Shown: in pieces, positions 25,918 to 35,096 of the stretch
Position numbering within the stretch: position 1 is the stretch's first letter
Layout: each line of letters starts with the position of its first letter
Notes under the pieces: model-generated
The model's input: the letters and a program-made list of their open reading frames with translations, nothing else
What the model was told of the DNA's origin: nothing
Databases searched by the model: none
Assembly: GCF_001884135.1 (NCBI RefSeq)
Contig: NZ_MAOC01000078.1
Coordinates: 79,279-143,278, forward strand
From: Bacillus nitratireducens
Lineage (GTDB): Bacteria > Bacillota > Bacilli > Bacillales > Bacillaceae_G
DNA length: 64,000 bases
Direction of reading: 5' to 3'
Position numbers and translations under genes: made by a program

Positions 25918-26235
25918 TTACACAAATGTCCCCCAACCATCTGTATATCCACCAAACTCTTCACCCAGTTTATTCAATTCCTTTTGCATCTCTACAATAT
26001 CCTCATAAATTAAGAACATTTCTTTAGAACAAGTACAAGTCCAATCTTCAAATTCTTCATTATAATCTAATTCACAATTTAAGCCCTGCTCTTGTAATTT
26101 GCCAATTATTTTTTCTCCATTACCTTAATCAGGAATTGCAATAAAGAAATCCACTATATGTTTTTTATTAAAATCTATACCTTGTTTATATAACATATTT
26201 AATACTTATCCATCTTCATCTTTTGGGAATTTCAT
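25918..26235 (-). pseudogene. RraB-like immunity gene with two in-frame TAA codons
   Basis: ATG at 26235 has a perfect AAAGGAG six bases upstream. The frame gives a 105-residue protein with the RraB-type pattern (MKFPKDEDG, KQGIDFNKKHIVDFFIAIPD, GLNCELDYNEEFEDWTC, GGYTDGWGTF). Two TAA codons, after DEDG and after IAIPD, interrupt an otherwise intact frame with no frameshift. Related proteins serve as immunity proteins or RNase E inhibitors. Read-through seems unlikely; decay is the simple reading. Confidence 0.7.
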
Positions 26236-26250
26236 TTTTTTCTCCTTTCA

Positions 26251-27102
26251 TTATACCTTTTTAAAAGATAACTTTTTATGTGAATAATGTTTCTTATCTG
26301 TAAAGCTCACATATTCTATTCCTTCACAAAAACTTAAATCTCCATCGACAACAGTACTACCTACAAAAGAAAAACAATTTAGTTCTTTTAATTTTTTTAT
26401 AAAACCTATTGTTGGTATATCTCCGCAGTCTAATAAACGTAATATTTCTAGAGACTCTAAATATTGAATACTACAGAATGTTTCTATATTTTTACACATC
26501 TCAATTTCCAAACTAGTCAATTTTTCACTTGTATATTTTAGAGATTCTATTGATTTTAATGTACGAAGATAAAATAATTGTAAAGACTTTAAATTTCCGA
26601 AACTTTCAATTCCACTAAGTGAATCAATTTTTGATTGAGTAATTTTAAAGTATTCTAGCCCTCGTAATTTTTCTAATTCCTTCAAGTCTCTATTTTTAGG
26701 ATTGTATTTCCATAAAGAAAGTGATTTTAAATTCGTTAGTTCCTCTAAGCCTGTCACTTTTTTATCACAGTACATCGCCAAGCTCTCTAAGTTTGTTAAT
26801 TTATTTAACTCTAATTTAAAATTAGAGTCTATTACTGCTATATCTTGAAGTTTATTCAAATTATATATACTAGATACATCTTTTAAAAACATGTTATCTA
26901 ACATTAAATGGGTAATATTTTCACACTCACTTAAAAAGTTAATATCTTCCAATTCATAGTACATATCAGATATTTGCACTCCAGAAATATTAAACATATT
27001 AATATATTCTATACATTCACCTAAGTTTTTTTGAGATACTAATACAGTTTCCCCATGTTCATCTTCTCTTACATAAAAACCATTTTTGTATTTTAAGTTC
27101 AT
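26251..27102 (-). CDS. Leucine-rich-repeat protein
   Basis: This 283-residue protein has about nine irregular LRRs of the form L-x-x-L-x-x-L (NLNKLQDIAVIDS, LTNLESLAMYC, LTNLKSLSLWKYN, LESLEILRLLDCG). It has no signal peptide or anchor, so it is cytoplasmic, unlike internalins. AAGGAG precedes the ATG. It is 16 bases upstream of the RraB-like pseudogene and shares its terminator. LRR proteins occur as immunity proteins in toxin arrays; that role is inferred. Confidence 0.75.
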   Translation of the reverse strand: MNLKYKNGFYVREDEHGETVLVSQKNLGECIEYINMFNISGVQISDMYYELEDINFLSECENITHLMLDNMFLKDVSSIYNLNKLQDIAVIDSNFKLELNKLTNLESLAMYCDKKVTGLEELTNLKSLSLWKYNPKNRDLKELEKLRGLEYFKITQSKIDSLSGIESFGNLKSLQLFYLRTLKSIESLKYTSEKLTSLEIEMCKNIETFCSIQYLESLEILRLLDCGDIPTIGFIKKLKELNCFSFVGSTVVDGDLSFCEGIEYVSFTDKKHYSHKKLSFKKV

Positions 27103-27540
27103 CTACTACTCCTTAATATCATGTTTATGTGTCGTATGTTCTATAAAAAAATAATTACTATACAAATGAGGTTATTCTCCTCATTATACTTATTTTCACA
27201 AATAGAATGGCATATTAATTCATTTTATATCATCTTAATAGCAATAATCCAAACACCTATTTTCACAATAAAAAGACTATCTAAAATTTAATTTAAAATA
27301 GTCTTTCATTATATATTACCCTACAACTTGCGTTCCTCATCCATCATAACTAACATATATATAGATTTAGAATAGGGTGATAACACTTTTATTTTAGAAC
27401 TTACTCCTGATTTCAAGACATTCATTAACAATCTATATTAACTATTGCTGATAGATATTAGTTCTCACCGTTTTTTTATTTGTAAAAAGAGAAGCTGCAC
27501 AGTTTGAACTATACAGCTTCTCTTTTTTCTAAATACCTTG
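27103..27540. other. Gene-poor spacer with gene relic
   Basis: No intact gene. A 34-codon minus frame at 27321-27425 (KSGVSSKIKVLSPYSKSIYM) ends at TAG and is followed by a hairpin at 27271-27306 (AAAGACTAT / ATAGTCTTT). It has no clear binding site and may be a truncated gene tail. Confidence 0.4.
27484..27529 (-). terminator. Terminator of the propeller immunity gene
   Basis: AAAAAGAGAAGCTG / CAGCTTCTCTTTTTT, just after the stop at 27541. Confidence 0.85.
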
Positions 27541-29211
27541 TTATCTTTCGCGTACTTCAAACACATTTCCACTAATACAAGTAAAATACAATAAGTTATT
27601 TGTTTTAATGACCTCATATATGGAATCAGAATCCAAAATAAACTTTGGTAAATATAATGTGAATTCTACCTTACCAGATTTTATGTCTAAGCATTTTACT
27701 TCAAGTTCATGTGAAGACATATAGATCTTACCTTCCACATATCTCGGAGCTCTTATCACGTCATGTCCAAACCTTGTTTCCCACTTAATTTGGTTATGTA
27801 CTAAATCTATACAATAGACTTTTCCATTCTTCATAACTGCAACACACATATTATCAACTAAGTTAGGTTCAAGTTGTATTTCACCTGATAATAAGCATTT
27901 ATATATTTCTTTGCCATCGTCTACTCCAAAAAATTGAAGACATGTTTTCCGTTCTGCTTCATCGTCCATATCAGGTATATGTCTAACCAAACCTATCTTT
28001 AAGTTATCAGCTATCACATATAAATAATCCTCTTCTTCAATCTCTATCTCAAAGATTAATTCTGGTGATTCTTTTTTCAAATTCCACCTTTGAATACGCT
28101 CCATTCCCACTATTAAAGCCATATGATTTTCTATATATGTAGGAGTATTGGGGCGACAATCAATATTTTCTCTCCATAAAATATTACTATTTAAGTCAAC
28201 AGCTGTCATACAAACTATATAGGGATCAATTATTTCTCCTTCTTCATAACATTCTCCTATCAGAACATAATAATCAGAAAACAGTCGCACCTTCAAATTT
28301 TCTCCACCAATTCCAGTATATACAGTCTGTTTCTCTTTTCCTGTTTGAATATCTAATATGATGTTCAAACCGTAATCCATCACAACCATTACGTCTAATA
28401 CATTATTTGGTAGGAGATAAACCCCTTTTATTTCTCCTTCCAATTCTAACTCCCATAATTTCTTTCCATCTTTTGCAGACATGCACACAAGTTTTGATTC
28501 TTCCTCTTCTCTACTAATATCTCCTACAAAAACCTTATCATCTTGTTGACAGAATACAATTCCACTCTCAACAAAATTGAGATGTTCCGTCCAAAGTGTT
28601 TTTTTATTCAACATGTCTATTTTACTAAACTTATGCGCTGGTCCATTTCCAACATATAAAAAGTCGTTGTCACTTGAGAATTGAGGAAGAATTTCTATAT
28701 TCCTTTCATTTTTCAGGTCACTCCAGCTTATTTCATAACGACTTTCACTTGAATATTTCCGATAAACATTCAAGTTTCCATTAGTAATGAAGTCCTCATC
28801 TAGATTTTCTAAGTCAATTATCTGTTTATAAGCGGCATTCAAATTAAAATCTTCTGGTACTTTACTAATTAATTTCTCTATATGCTCCTTACAAAAATCA
28901 AATACAACATTAAAAAACTGTACTCTTTCAACTGAAATAATTTCTTTACTACTACTAATATTAATCATATTTTCTTGTTGAATAAATCTTAGAGTCTTCT
29001 CATAGTTATCTAAGAATAATGTAGCCTCTTTATACTTTAAAAGATTTACCCACACATCAAAAAATTGTATTAAGGGCTCTATAATATTAGTCTCTTCTTC
29101 ATAAATGATTTTTTCATCTATGAGGAAAATTATTTTACCTCTTAACATTTCCAACTCGTCTTCATTAAAATATTCCAGTTTTATATTAAATCCTTCTTTT
29201 ATTTTCCCCAT
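27541..29211 (-). CDS. PQQ-type beta-propeller protein; probable immunity to a WHH nuclease
   Basis: The protein has 556 residues: a helical N-terminal ~150 residues followed by about seven WD/PQQ-like blades (GKKLWELELEG, NSNILWRENID, NQIKWETRFG). It has no signal peptide, so it is cytoplasmic, unlike BamB or PQQ dehydrogenases. Its ATG and GGAGG lie inside the 3' end of the WHH nuclease frame, which ends 11-13 bases into this gene. Such overlap is the classic toxin-immunity arrangement. Immunity function is inferred from this context. Confidence 0.75.
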   Translation of the reverse strand: MGKIKEGFNIKLEYFNEDELEMLRGKIIFLIDEKIIYEEETNIIEPLIQFFDVWVNLLKYKEATLFLDNYEKTLRFIQQENMINISSSKEIISVERVQFFNVVFDFCKEHIEKLISKVPEDFNLNAAYKQIIDLENLDEDFITNGNLNVYRKYSSESRYEISWSDLKNERNIEILPQFSSDNDFLYVGNGPAHKFSKIDMLNKKTLWTEHLNFVESGIVFCQQDDKVFVGDISREEEESKLVCMSAKDGKKLWELELEGEIKGVYLLPNNVLDVMVVMDYGLNIILDIQTGKEKQTVYTGIGGENLKVRLFSDYYVLIGECYEEGEIIDPYIVCMTAVDLNSNILWRENIDCRPNTPTYIENHMALIVGMERIQRWNLKKESPELIFEIEIEEEDYLYVIADNLKIGLVRHIPDMDDEAERKTCLQFFGVDDGKEIYKCLLSGEIQLEPNLVDNMCVAVMKNGKVYCIDLVHNQIKWETRFGHDVIRAPRYVEGKIYMSSHELEVKCLDIKSGKVEFTLYLPKFILDSDSIYEVIKTNNLLYFTCISGNVFEVRER

Positions 29212-29456
29212 AATGCCCTACCTCCAGTATGGCCAGTTTTTTAATGTGTCCAAGTATTAACTAATTGCATGTCTCCTGGATTTTGATGGTGATGCCACGT
29301 ATAACTTTTTGGATTTTTTCCAGACCGTATTAGTTTTAACTCAGCTATATTAAACTTACTTTGATATTTCTTATATGCTTCTTTATTTAAATAATCAAAT
29401 TGGGATGCATTACTTTTTTCCAATAATATTGTGGAAGCTTCATAAACTCCCTGCAT
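29199..29456 (-). pseudogene. WHH-type nuclease toxin tip with in-frame TAA
   Basis: The frame reads ASQFDYLNK, then KSYTWHHHQNPGDMQLV, a TAA after NTWTH, and continues KTGHTGGRALWGK to a TAA at 29199. This fits the WHH clade of HNH/Endo VII-like toxin domains, including the GHTGG tail after the stop. It is a C-terminal tip without its delivery core. The nonsense codon removes the last ~14 residues. An overlapping frame at 29387-29581 (KKKEDVFVLPKSYK) may be a frame-shifted upstream piece. Confidence 0.7.
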
Positions 29457-29581
29457 ATGTATGCAACAACCTCTCCTGATTGTTGATTCATATTTGACTC
29501 ATTCTTATACGATTTCGGTAATACAAAGACATCTTCTTTCTTCTTATCTAAGAATTTAATGAATTTTAGAAAGAAACTCAA

Positions 29582-29902
29582 TTAAAAAAATGGAAGATTT
29601 TAAAGAAAGATATCAATTCCGACTCTTTATCGACAATTTTCCATTTTCTATTCCATAATTCATTACATTTAATTAAAATATATTTATATACAAATAATTA
29701 TTAAACAAGGTGTACTATCTACCTTATTTACGTTTAATAAATAAGGGGAATACAAGAAATTAAACCCATAAAATCTCTTTCCTTCATTACCTATTCCCCT
29801 TAATATACCGATCAGTAGCATCAATTTCTTCTAAAAATCCTTATCCCAAAAACAAAAAAATGCAGCCCCTATACGTACTCATATAGGGACTGCACCTTAT
29901 TA
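29582..29902. other. Spacer between toxin array and sulfate operon
   Basis: No gene. It contains an inverted repeat AATAAGGGGAATA (29740-29752) / TATTCCCCTTAAT (29792-29804) and the terminator of the sulfate operon. It marks the right edge of the accessory array. Confidence 0.45.
29861..29897 (-). terminator. Terminator of the sulfate transport operon
   Basis: TGCAG-CCCTATA / TATAGGG-CTGCA hairpin followed on the minus strand by a T run. Confidence 0.8.
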
Positions 29903-30976
29903 TTAAATCACAAAATCCTCCGGAATAAACACCTTCACTTCTCTCGGATGTACATATACAAACTCACCTGTTTGAATGTTAAGCTTTCTAAACTGTTCTT
30001 TACTAATTTCCGCTTCTAAATATTCATCTGTTCCGTCTCGCTTCAATTCTACATATACGACAGGGCCAACTGCGTGAGAGTATGTTACTTTCGCCGGGAT
30101 GGCATCTATACTTTGTTTCGTACGATCGATTGATAAGTGATGTGGTCTTACGTATCCCACTCCGTCTACGTTTGAAACGTGCTTATGCTCTGGTGCTTCT
30201 AGTTCCACTGATCCTACATTTAGCTTACCTTTATGAACGCGGCCGTGAAATAAATTCACGTTTCCTAAAAAGTCATATACGAACGGACTTGCTGGTTTTT
30301 CATACACTTCTTCCGGTGTTCCCATTTGTTCAATGCGCCCTTCATTCATTACAACGATGCGGTCCGCAACGTCTAGCGCTTCTTCTTGATCATGCGTTAC
30401 GAATACGCTCGTAATTTGAAATTCGTCATGTAGTTTCCGGAGCCATCTTCGCAATTCTTTCCGTACTTTTGCATCAAGTGCACCAAACGGTTCATCTAAC
30501 AATAAAATTTTCGGTTCTACTGCAAGTGCCCGGGCTAGCGCGATACGTTGACGTTGTCCGCCAGATAATTGCGCTGGATAACGTTTTGCGAAACCATCCA
30601 TTTTTACTAGCTTCAATAGTTCTGTTACTTTTTCTTCTATTACTTCTGCTGAGGGCCTTATACTTTTCTTTCTTACTTTTAAACCGAAAGCGACATTTTC
30701 AAATACATTCATATGTTTAAAAAGTGCATAGTGCTGAAAAACAAAACCGACTTGCCTGTTTTTCACGTGAATATTTGTTAAATCTTCTCCATCAAATGAA
30801 ATAGTGCCTCCATCCGCTTCTTCTAATCCTGCAATAATTCGTAATAACGTCGTTTTCCCAGAACCTGATGGGCCTAATAAAGCGACCAGTTCACCTTTTG
30901 GAATATCCAAATGAATGTCTGTCAGCGCTTGAAATGTACCATATTGTTTTGACACATTTTGAATTTGAATACTCAT
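29903..30976 (-). CDS. cysA: Sulfate/thiosulfate ABC transporter ATP-binding protein
   Basis: This ATPase powers sulfate uptake. Of about 357 residues, the N-terminal 240 form the nucleotide-binding domain: Walker [11 protein letters not shown]-loop, signature LSGGQRQR, Walker B ILLLDEP, and H-loop [14 protein letters not shown]-like regulatory domain follows (about 280-355). The ATG at 30976 is 8 bases after AAGGGG and is preferred over GTG 30985. It is the last gene of the sbp-cysT-cysW-cysA operon. Confidence 0.94.
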   Translation of the reverse strand: MSIQIQNVSKQYGTFQALTDIHLDIPKGELVALLGPSGSGKTTLLRIIAGLEEADGGTISFDGEDLTNIHVKNRQVGFVFQHYALFKHMNVFENVAFGLKVRKKSIRPSAEVIEEKVTELLKLVKMDGFAKRYPAQLSGGQRQRIALARALAVEPKILLLDEPFGALDAKVRKELRRWLRKLHDEFQITSVFVTHDQEEALDVADRIVVMNEGRIEQMGTPEEVYEKPASPFVYDFLGNVNLFHGRVHKGKLNVGSVELEAPEHKHVSNVDGVGYVRPHHLSIDRTKQSIDAIPAKVTYSHAVGPVVYVELKRDGTDEYLEAEISKEQFRKLNIQTGEFVYVHPREVKVFIPEDFVI

Positions 30977-30988
30977 CGCACTCACCCC

Positions 30989-31846
30989 TTATTGTCGTTT
31001 TTCCATTCTCCATTCAATCCAGTTTTTTATAACGAGCGTAAAAACTGCGATGAGTGACATTAAAGTCGCCACAGCGAACGCTGCTGAAAATTGATATTCA
31101 TTGTACAAAATTTCAATATGAAGCGGCATCGTATTTGTAACGCCGCGCACGTGACCAGACACAACGGAAACCGCTCCGAATTCACCAATGGCCCGGGCGT
31201 TACATAAAATCATGCCGTATAAAAGGCCCCATTTTATATTAGGTAATGTAACGCGCCAAAACATTTTCCAGCCGCTTGCGCCAAGTGATAGAGCTGCTTC
31301 TTCTTCACTCTTTCCTTGCGCCTGCATAACCGGGATTAATTCACGCGCAACGAACGGAAACGTAACAAAGATTGTCGCAATGATAATACCGGGGACAGAG
31401 AAGATGAGTTTTATCCCATGTTCCATTAACCATCCGCCAAAGGCTGCACGAGGTGTAAAAAGTAAAACAAATACTAATCCCGCAATGACTGGTGATACAG
31501 CAAACGGCAGTTCAATAAGAGATAATAATAGTTGCTTTCCTTTAAACTGAAACTTTGTAATAAGCCAAGCCGCTGCTATTCCGAATATCGTATTCAGCGG
31601 CACAACGATTAAAGCAACGAGAAGTGTTAACCTGATTGCCAAAAATGCTTCTTGATCTGTTACAGCGGCAATATATACATCAATTCCTCGTTCGAACGCT
31701 TTCATAAAAATTGTCACGAGCGGCAGTAATAGAAAGAGAGATAAAAATAAAATTGTTATCGTAATGAATAAAATTGGTACAAACTTAGATTCTTTTTTAA
31801 CTGATACGCTTTTTACTATTTTCTTTTCTAATAATGTTGGTTCCAT
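30989..31846 (-). CDS. cysW: Sulfate ABC transporter permease CysW
   Basis: A 285-residue permease with six helices and the EAA loop ALSLGASGWKMFWRVTLP that contacts the ATPase. The C-terminal region GEFGAVSVVSGHVRG is typical of CysW. GGAGG precedes the ATG. It is paired with CysT just upstream. The order substrate protein, two permeases, ATPase is standard for sulfate importers. Confidence 0.93.
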   Translation of the reverse strand: MEPTLLEKKIVKSVSVKKESKFVPILFITITILFLSLFLLLPLVTIFMKAFERGIDVYIAAVTDQEAFLAIRLTLLVALIVVPLNTIFGIAAAWLITKFQFKGKQLLLSLIELPFAVSPVIAGLVFVLLFTPRAAFGGWLMEHGIKLIFSVPGIIIATIFVTFPFVARELIPVMQAQGKSEEEAALSLGASGWKMFWRVTLPNIKWGLLYGMILCNARAIGEFGAVSVVSGHVRGVTNTMPLHIEILYNEYQFSAAFAVATLMSLIAVFTLVIKNWIEWRMEKRQ

Positions 31847-31857
31847 TTTCTCCCCTC

Positions 31858-32685
31858 CTATTCGCTTTTCAGTTCATGCCTTCTACTCCAAGTTTGAATC
31901 ATATTAATAAGTAGTAGGAAAAGGAGAGAAATAATAAGCATCACAGCCGCTACAGCTGTTGCGCCTGCATAATCATATTGTTCTAGTTTCGTCATAATCA
32001 TAAGCGGTGCAATTTCTGTTTTCATTGGCATATTACCTGCAATGAACACGACAGATCCATATTCTCCTAACGCCCGCGCAAAGGCGAGTGAAAAACCAGC
32101 AAGTAGAGCCGGGAATATTTCTGGTAAAATGATTTTCAAAAATATTTGGAAGCGTGATGCCCCTAGACTAGAAGCTGCTTCTTCTACTTCTTTATCAATA
32201 CTTTGCAGCACTGGTTGCACCATCCGAACGACAAAGGGCAAGCCAATAAACGTAAGCGCAACAATAATGCCGAGCGGAGTAAAAGCTACTTTTATATGAA
32301 ACACACTAAATATTTTTCCGATCCAACCATTTTCCGCATAAAGCGTCGTAAGTGTAATACCAGCTACTGCAGTCGGAAGAGCGAATGGTAAATCGATTAG
32401 TCCGTCTAATAACCGCTTCCCTGGAAATGTGTAGCGGACGAGTACCCAGGCAATTAATAAACCGAAAATGGCATTTACGATTGCCGCTACAAGTGAAGTT
32501 GTGAGACTTATTTGATAGGAATGCAACACGCGCTCACTCGTTATAACTTGTGCGAACTTCTTCCAGCCTAGCTGCGAAGTTTGAATAAATACGATAGAAA
32601 GTGGTATAAGTACGAATAAACTCATATATAGCATTGTAAATCCAAGAGATAATCCAAACCCTGGTAAAACACGCTTCTTCCTCAT
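31858..32685 (-). CDS. cysT: Sulfate ABC transporter permease CysT (CysU)
   Basis: A 275-residue permease, six helices, EAA loop ASSLGASRFQIFLKIILPEI and GEYGSVVFIAGNMPMKTEI near the C-terminus, both diagnostic for CysT/CysU. GAGGTGACG precedes the ATG. Together with CysW it forms the heterodimeric membrane channel of the sulfate importer. Confidence 0.93.
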   Translation of the reverse strand: MRKKRVLPGFGLSLGFTMLYMSLFVLIPLSIVFIQTSQLGWKKFAQVITSERVLHSYQISLTTSLVAAIVNAIFGLLIAWVLVRYTFPGKRLLDGLIDLPFALPTAVAGITLTTLYAENGWIGKIFSVFHIKVAFTPLGIIVALTFIGLPFVVRMVQPVLQSIDKEVEEAASSLGASRFQIFLKIILPEIFPALLAGFSLAFARALGEYGSVVFIAGNMPMKTEIAPLMIMTKLEQYDYAGATAVAAVMLIISLLFLLLINMIQTWSRRHELKSE

Positions 32686-32706
32686 ATAACGTCACCTCAT
32701 CCCCCC

Positions 32707-33762
32707 TTATTTTTTATACATTTGATCGAATACGCCGCCATCATTAAAATGCTTTTCTTGTGCTTTTTTCCAGCCTCCAAATAGTTCATCAACTGTAAAT
32801 AATTGAACTTTCGGAAATTGTGATACATACTTCTCTGCTACTTTTTCATTACGAGGGCGATAAAAGTTTTTCGCCGCAATTTCTTGCCCTTTTTCTGAAT
32901 ACAAATATTCAAGATATCCTTCTGCTACTTTTTTCGTTCCTTTTTTATCAACGACTTTGTCTACAACTGCTACTGGCGGCTCGGCAAGTATACTAATCGA
33001 AGGTGTTACAATTTCAAATTTATCTTTTCCAAGTTCTTTTTGTGATAATAACGCTTCATTTTCCCAAGCGATTAACACATCACCAATTCCTTTTTCAACG
33101 AAAGTTGTTGTTGCCCCACGTGCCCCTGAATCTAGTACTTCTACATTTTTATAAATTTGGCCGACAAACTCTTTCGCTTTGTCTTCACTATTGTCATACT
33201 TCTTCAGCGCATATCCCCACGCACCTAAATAGTTCCAACGTGCTCCTCCAGATGTTTTTGGATTCGGTGTAATGACAGACACACCTTTTTTCGTTAAATC
33301 ATCCCAATCTTTAATTCCTTTCGGGTTTCCTTTCCTCACAAGAAATACAATTGTTGATGTGTACGGCGTAGAATTATCCGCAAGCCGCTTCTGCCAATCT
33401 TCTGCTAGTTGTTTCTTCTTACTAATTGCATCAATATCATAAGCGAGTGCGAGCGTTACAACATCCGCTTCTAAACCATCAATAACGGAGCGCGCCTGAC
33501 TTCCAGATCCCCCGTGTGATTGCTTTACATTCACTGTTTGCCCATGTTTCTCTTTCCAATACTTCGCAAAGTCTTTATTGAAGTCCTGATACAACTCACG
33601 CGTCGGGTCATATGAAACATTTAAAAGCTCAACTGTCTTCTTATCTCCGCCCCCTTCAGAATTACTAGTGGATGTTGCCGAACCACACCCTGATAAAAGA
33701 ACAATTGCTGACAATAAGACACCTGTACTTTTCATAAATGCTGTCTTACCCCACTGTTTCAT
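32707..33762 (-). CDS. sbp: Sulfate-binding lipoprotein
   Basis: This is the extracellular receptor of the ABC importer. The lipobox LLSGCG gives a lipidated Cys near residue 25, followed by the mature domain with the signatures [13 protein letters not shown] and [12 protein letters not shown] that bind the oxyanion. The ATG at 33762 follows AGGGGG at 8 bases; the frame extends to 33801 but that would translate into the leader terminator. First gene of the operon, controlled by the leader described at 33784-33863. Confidence 0.93.
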   Translation of the reverse strand: MKQWGKTAFMKSTGVLLSAIVLLSGCGSATSTSNSEGGGDKKTVELLNVSYDPTRELYQDFNKDFAKYWKEKHGQTVNVKQSHGGSGSQARSVIDGLEADVVTLALAYDIDAISKKKQLAEDWQKRLADNSTPYTSTIVFLVRKGNPKGIKDWDDLTKKGVSVITPNPKTSGGARWNYLGAWGYALKKYDNSEDKAKEFVGQIYKNVEVLDSGARGATTTFVEKGIGDVLIAWENEALLSQKELGKDKFEIVTPSISILAEPPVAVVDKVVDKKGTKKVAEGYLEYLYSEKGQEIAAKNFYRPRNEKVAEKYVSQFPKVQLFTVDELFGGWKKAQEKHFNDGGVFDQMYKK

Positions 33763-33783
33763 ATATAAAGCCCCCTTAGTTTG

Positions 33784-33863
33784 TACAATAGAAAAAGGCA
33801 CACAATCTATTCACAAAAGTGAACGTTGTGCGCCTTCAGTTTCTCTGATGAGCTTCTATTGTA
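33784..33863 (-). promoter_or_regulatory. Leader attenuator of the sulfate operon
   Basis: On the minus strand, TACAATAGAA at the 5' end can pair perfectly with TTCTATTGTA 60 bases later. Between them is a terminator stem GGCGCACAA / TTGTGTGCC (one G-U) with an inner hairpin and TTTTTCTATT tail. The outer helix uses part of the T tail, so the two structures compete. This suggests a riboswitch or protein-controlled attenuator; the effector is unknown. Confidence 0.65.
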
Positions 33864-33937
33864 TTCTGTTTGATTTCTTTTCATTTTAATTCCGTAATTC
33901 ATATGTGTCAACTTGGAATTTATTTTTTCTTAATAAA

Positions 33938-33974
33938 TTAAAATCAGTGAGGATAGTCCCCCACTGATTTTAGT
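33938..33974 (-). terminator. Terminator of the NEAT-SLH gene
   Basis: AAAATCAGTG / CACTGATTTT stem with an inner bulge, eight bases after the SLH stop. Confidence 0.75.
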
Positions 33975-33981
33975 TTCAACT

Positions 33982-35013
33982 TTATCTCTTCAACTTATCA
34001 GTCTTCGCAATAAATTGAGCTGCTTCTGCGCGGCTTACCGATTTATCTGGAGCCCAGCCATTATCTGTTCCAACTGAAATGTTTTCTTGGATTAAAATAT
34101 TGGCATACTTCGTACCCCAATGATTATTTAAGTCAGCAAATTCTTTTGGGAGTTTAATATTTTCATTTCTTTCTAATTTATATGCATTCACAAGCATAGA
34201 AGCCATTGATGCACGGTTAATTAGCCCGCTCGGATTAAAGTTACCCTTATCATCACCTTTTACAATGCCGGCTTTTTCAACTGCTGCGATGTAAGGTGTA
34301 GCCCAATGATTTTGAGCATCGCGGAATGATGGCTTCGCATCTTTATTAATTTCTAACCCTAAAACAGTAGCTAATATTTTTGCTGCTGAACCACGATCGA
34401 TATTTTCAGCGGGTGCAAATGTACCATCTGGCTTACCGTGTACTGCCTCTTTCTCTACTAAATATTGCACTGACTCTTGTGCCCAAGTCGGTACATCTGA
34501 GAACTTAGGTTTCTTTTCAATTGCACTCGCATCGATTTCAAACTGCACTTGATATTTATGATCATATTTAATTGCTGGAATTAATATATGCATTTGCATA
34601 TATTATTTTTTCGAGAATTCACCGATTTCAAATTGAACAACTTTCGTACCATTATTCGCTTTATCTTCAGAAATTACTTTTACATCATGGAATGTCCCTA
34701 ATTGATTCTGATCTTCTACTCTAAGATACTGGAAATAGCTACTATCTTGCACTGTTAACGTCACGATTTTTTTATCGCCTTGTATTGTTACTTTTGCATT
34801 TTTTAAATATGTTGAAGCAACCGATGTTTCATTCGTTTTATCTTTATAAGTTTTTAAAATAACGTCATATGTACCATCTGCATGTTTGCTATTTGCTTTC
34901 ATTTCTACTGCCGCTTCTGCTTTCGCAATCGGTGCCATAATACCGCTAAATGGAACTGCTAAAGTTGCTGCTATAACGAACGCATTAACATATTTTTTCT
35001 TAATCATTATCAA
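33982..35013 (-). pseudogene. NEAT-SLH heme-binding surface protein, split by one TAA
   Basis: Two adjacent in-frame open frames (35013-34603 and 34599-33982) form one 343-codon gene interrupted by a TAA at 34605-34603. The first half has a signal peptide (ending AKAEA) and a NEAT domain; the second continues the NEAT domain with YDHKY, the YxxxY heme motif, then carries three SLH motifs. The layout matches BslK-type S-layer hemophores of the group. The start may be TTG at 35013, eight bases after AAAGGAG. The stop separates the heme motif and the wall anchor from the exported part. Confidence 0.85.
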
Positions 35014-35059
35014 TACGACATCTCCTTTTATATGAATATACCCAACATAACTATCATAT

Positions 35060-35074
35060 TGATAATGATTATCA
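35060..35074. promoter_or_regulatory. Fur box
   Basis: TGATAATGATTATCA is a perfect 7-1-7 Fur operator, about 45 bases upstream of the NEAT-SLH start, so the gene should be induced by iron starvation. Confidence 0.85.
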
Positions 35075-35096
35075 ATGTCAAATAAAATTAATAATA

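Noticed and set aside
27321-27425. 34-codon frame in the toxin array
   Set aside because: No ribosome binding site. Listed only as a possible relic.
33835-33860. CTGATGAG on the plus strand near the sulfate leader, resembling a hammerhead ribozyme core
   Set aside because: No stem II plus GAAAC partner lies nearby on the plus strand, and the segment is explained by the minus-strand leader structure.
33784-33863. S-box (SAM-I) riboswitch in the sulfate leader
   Set aside because: Only the first helix shows faint similarity. The later conserved stretches (GAUGAA, GCAACC) are missing.
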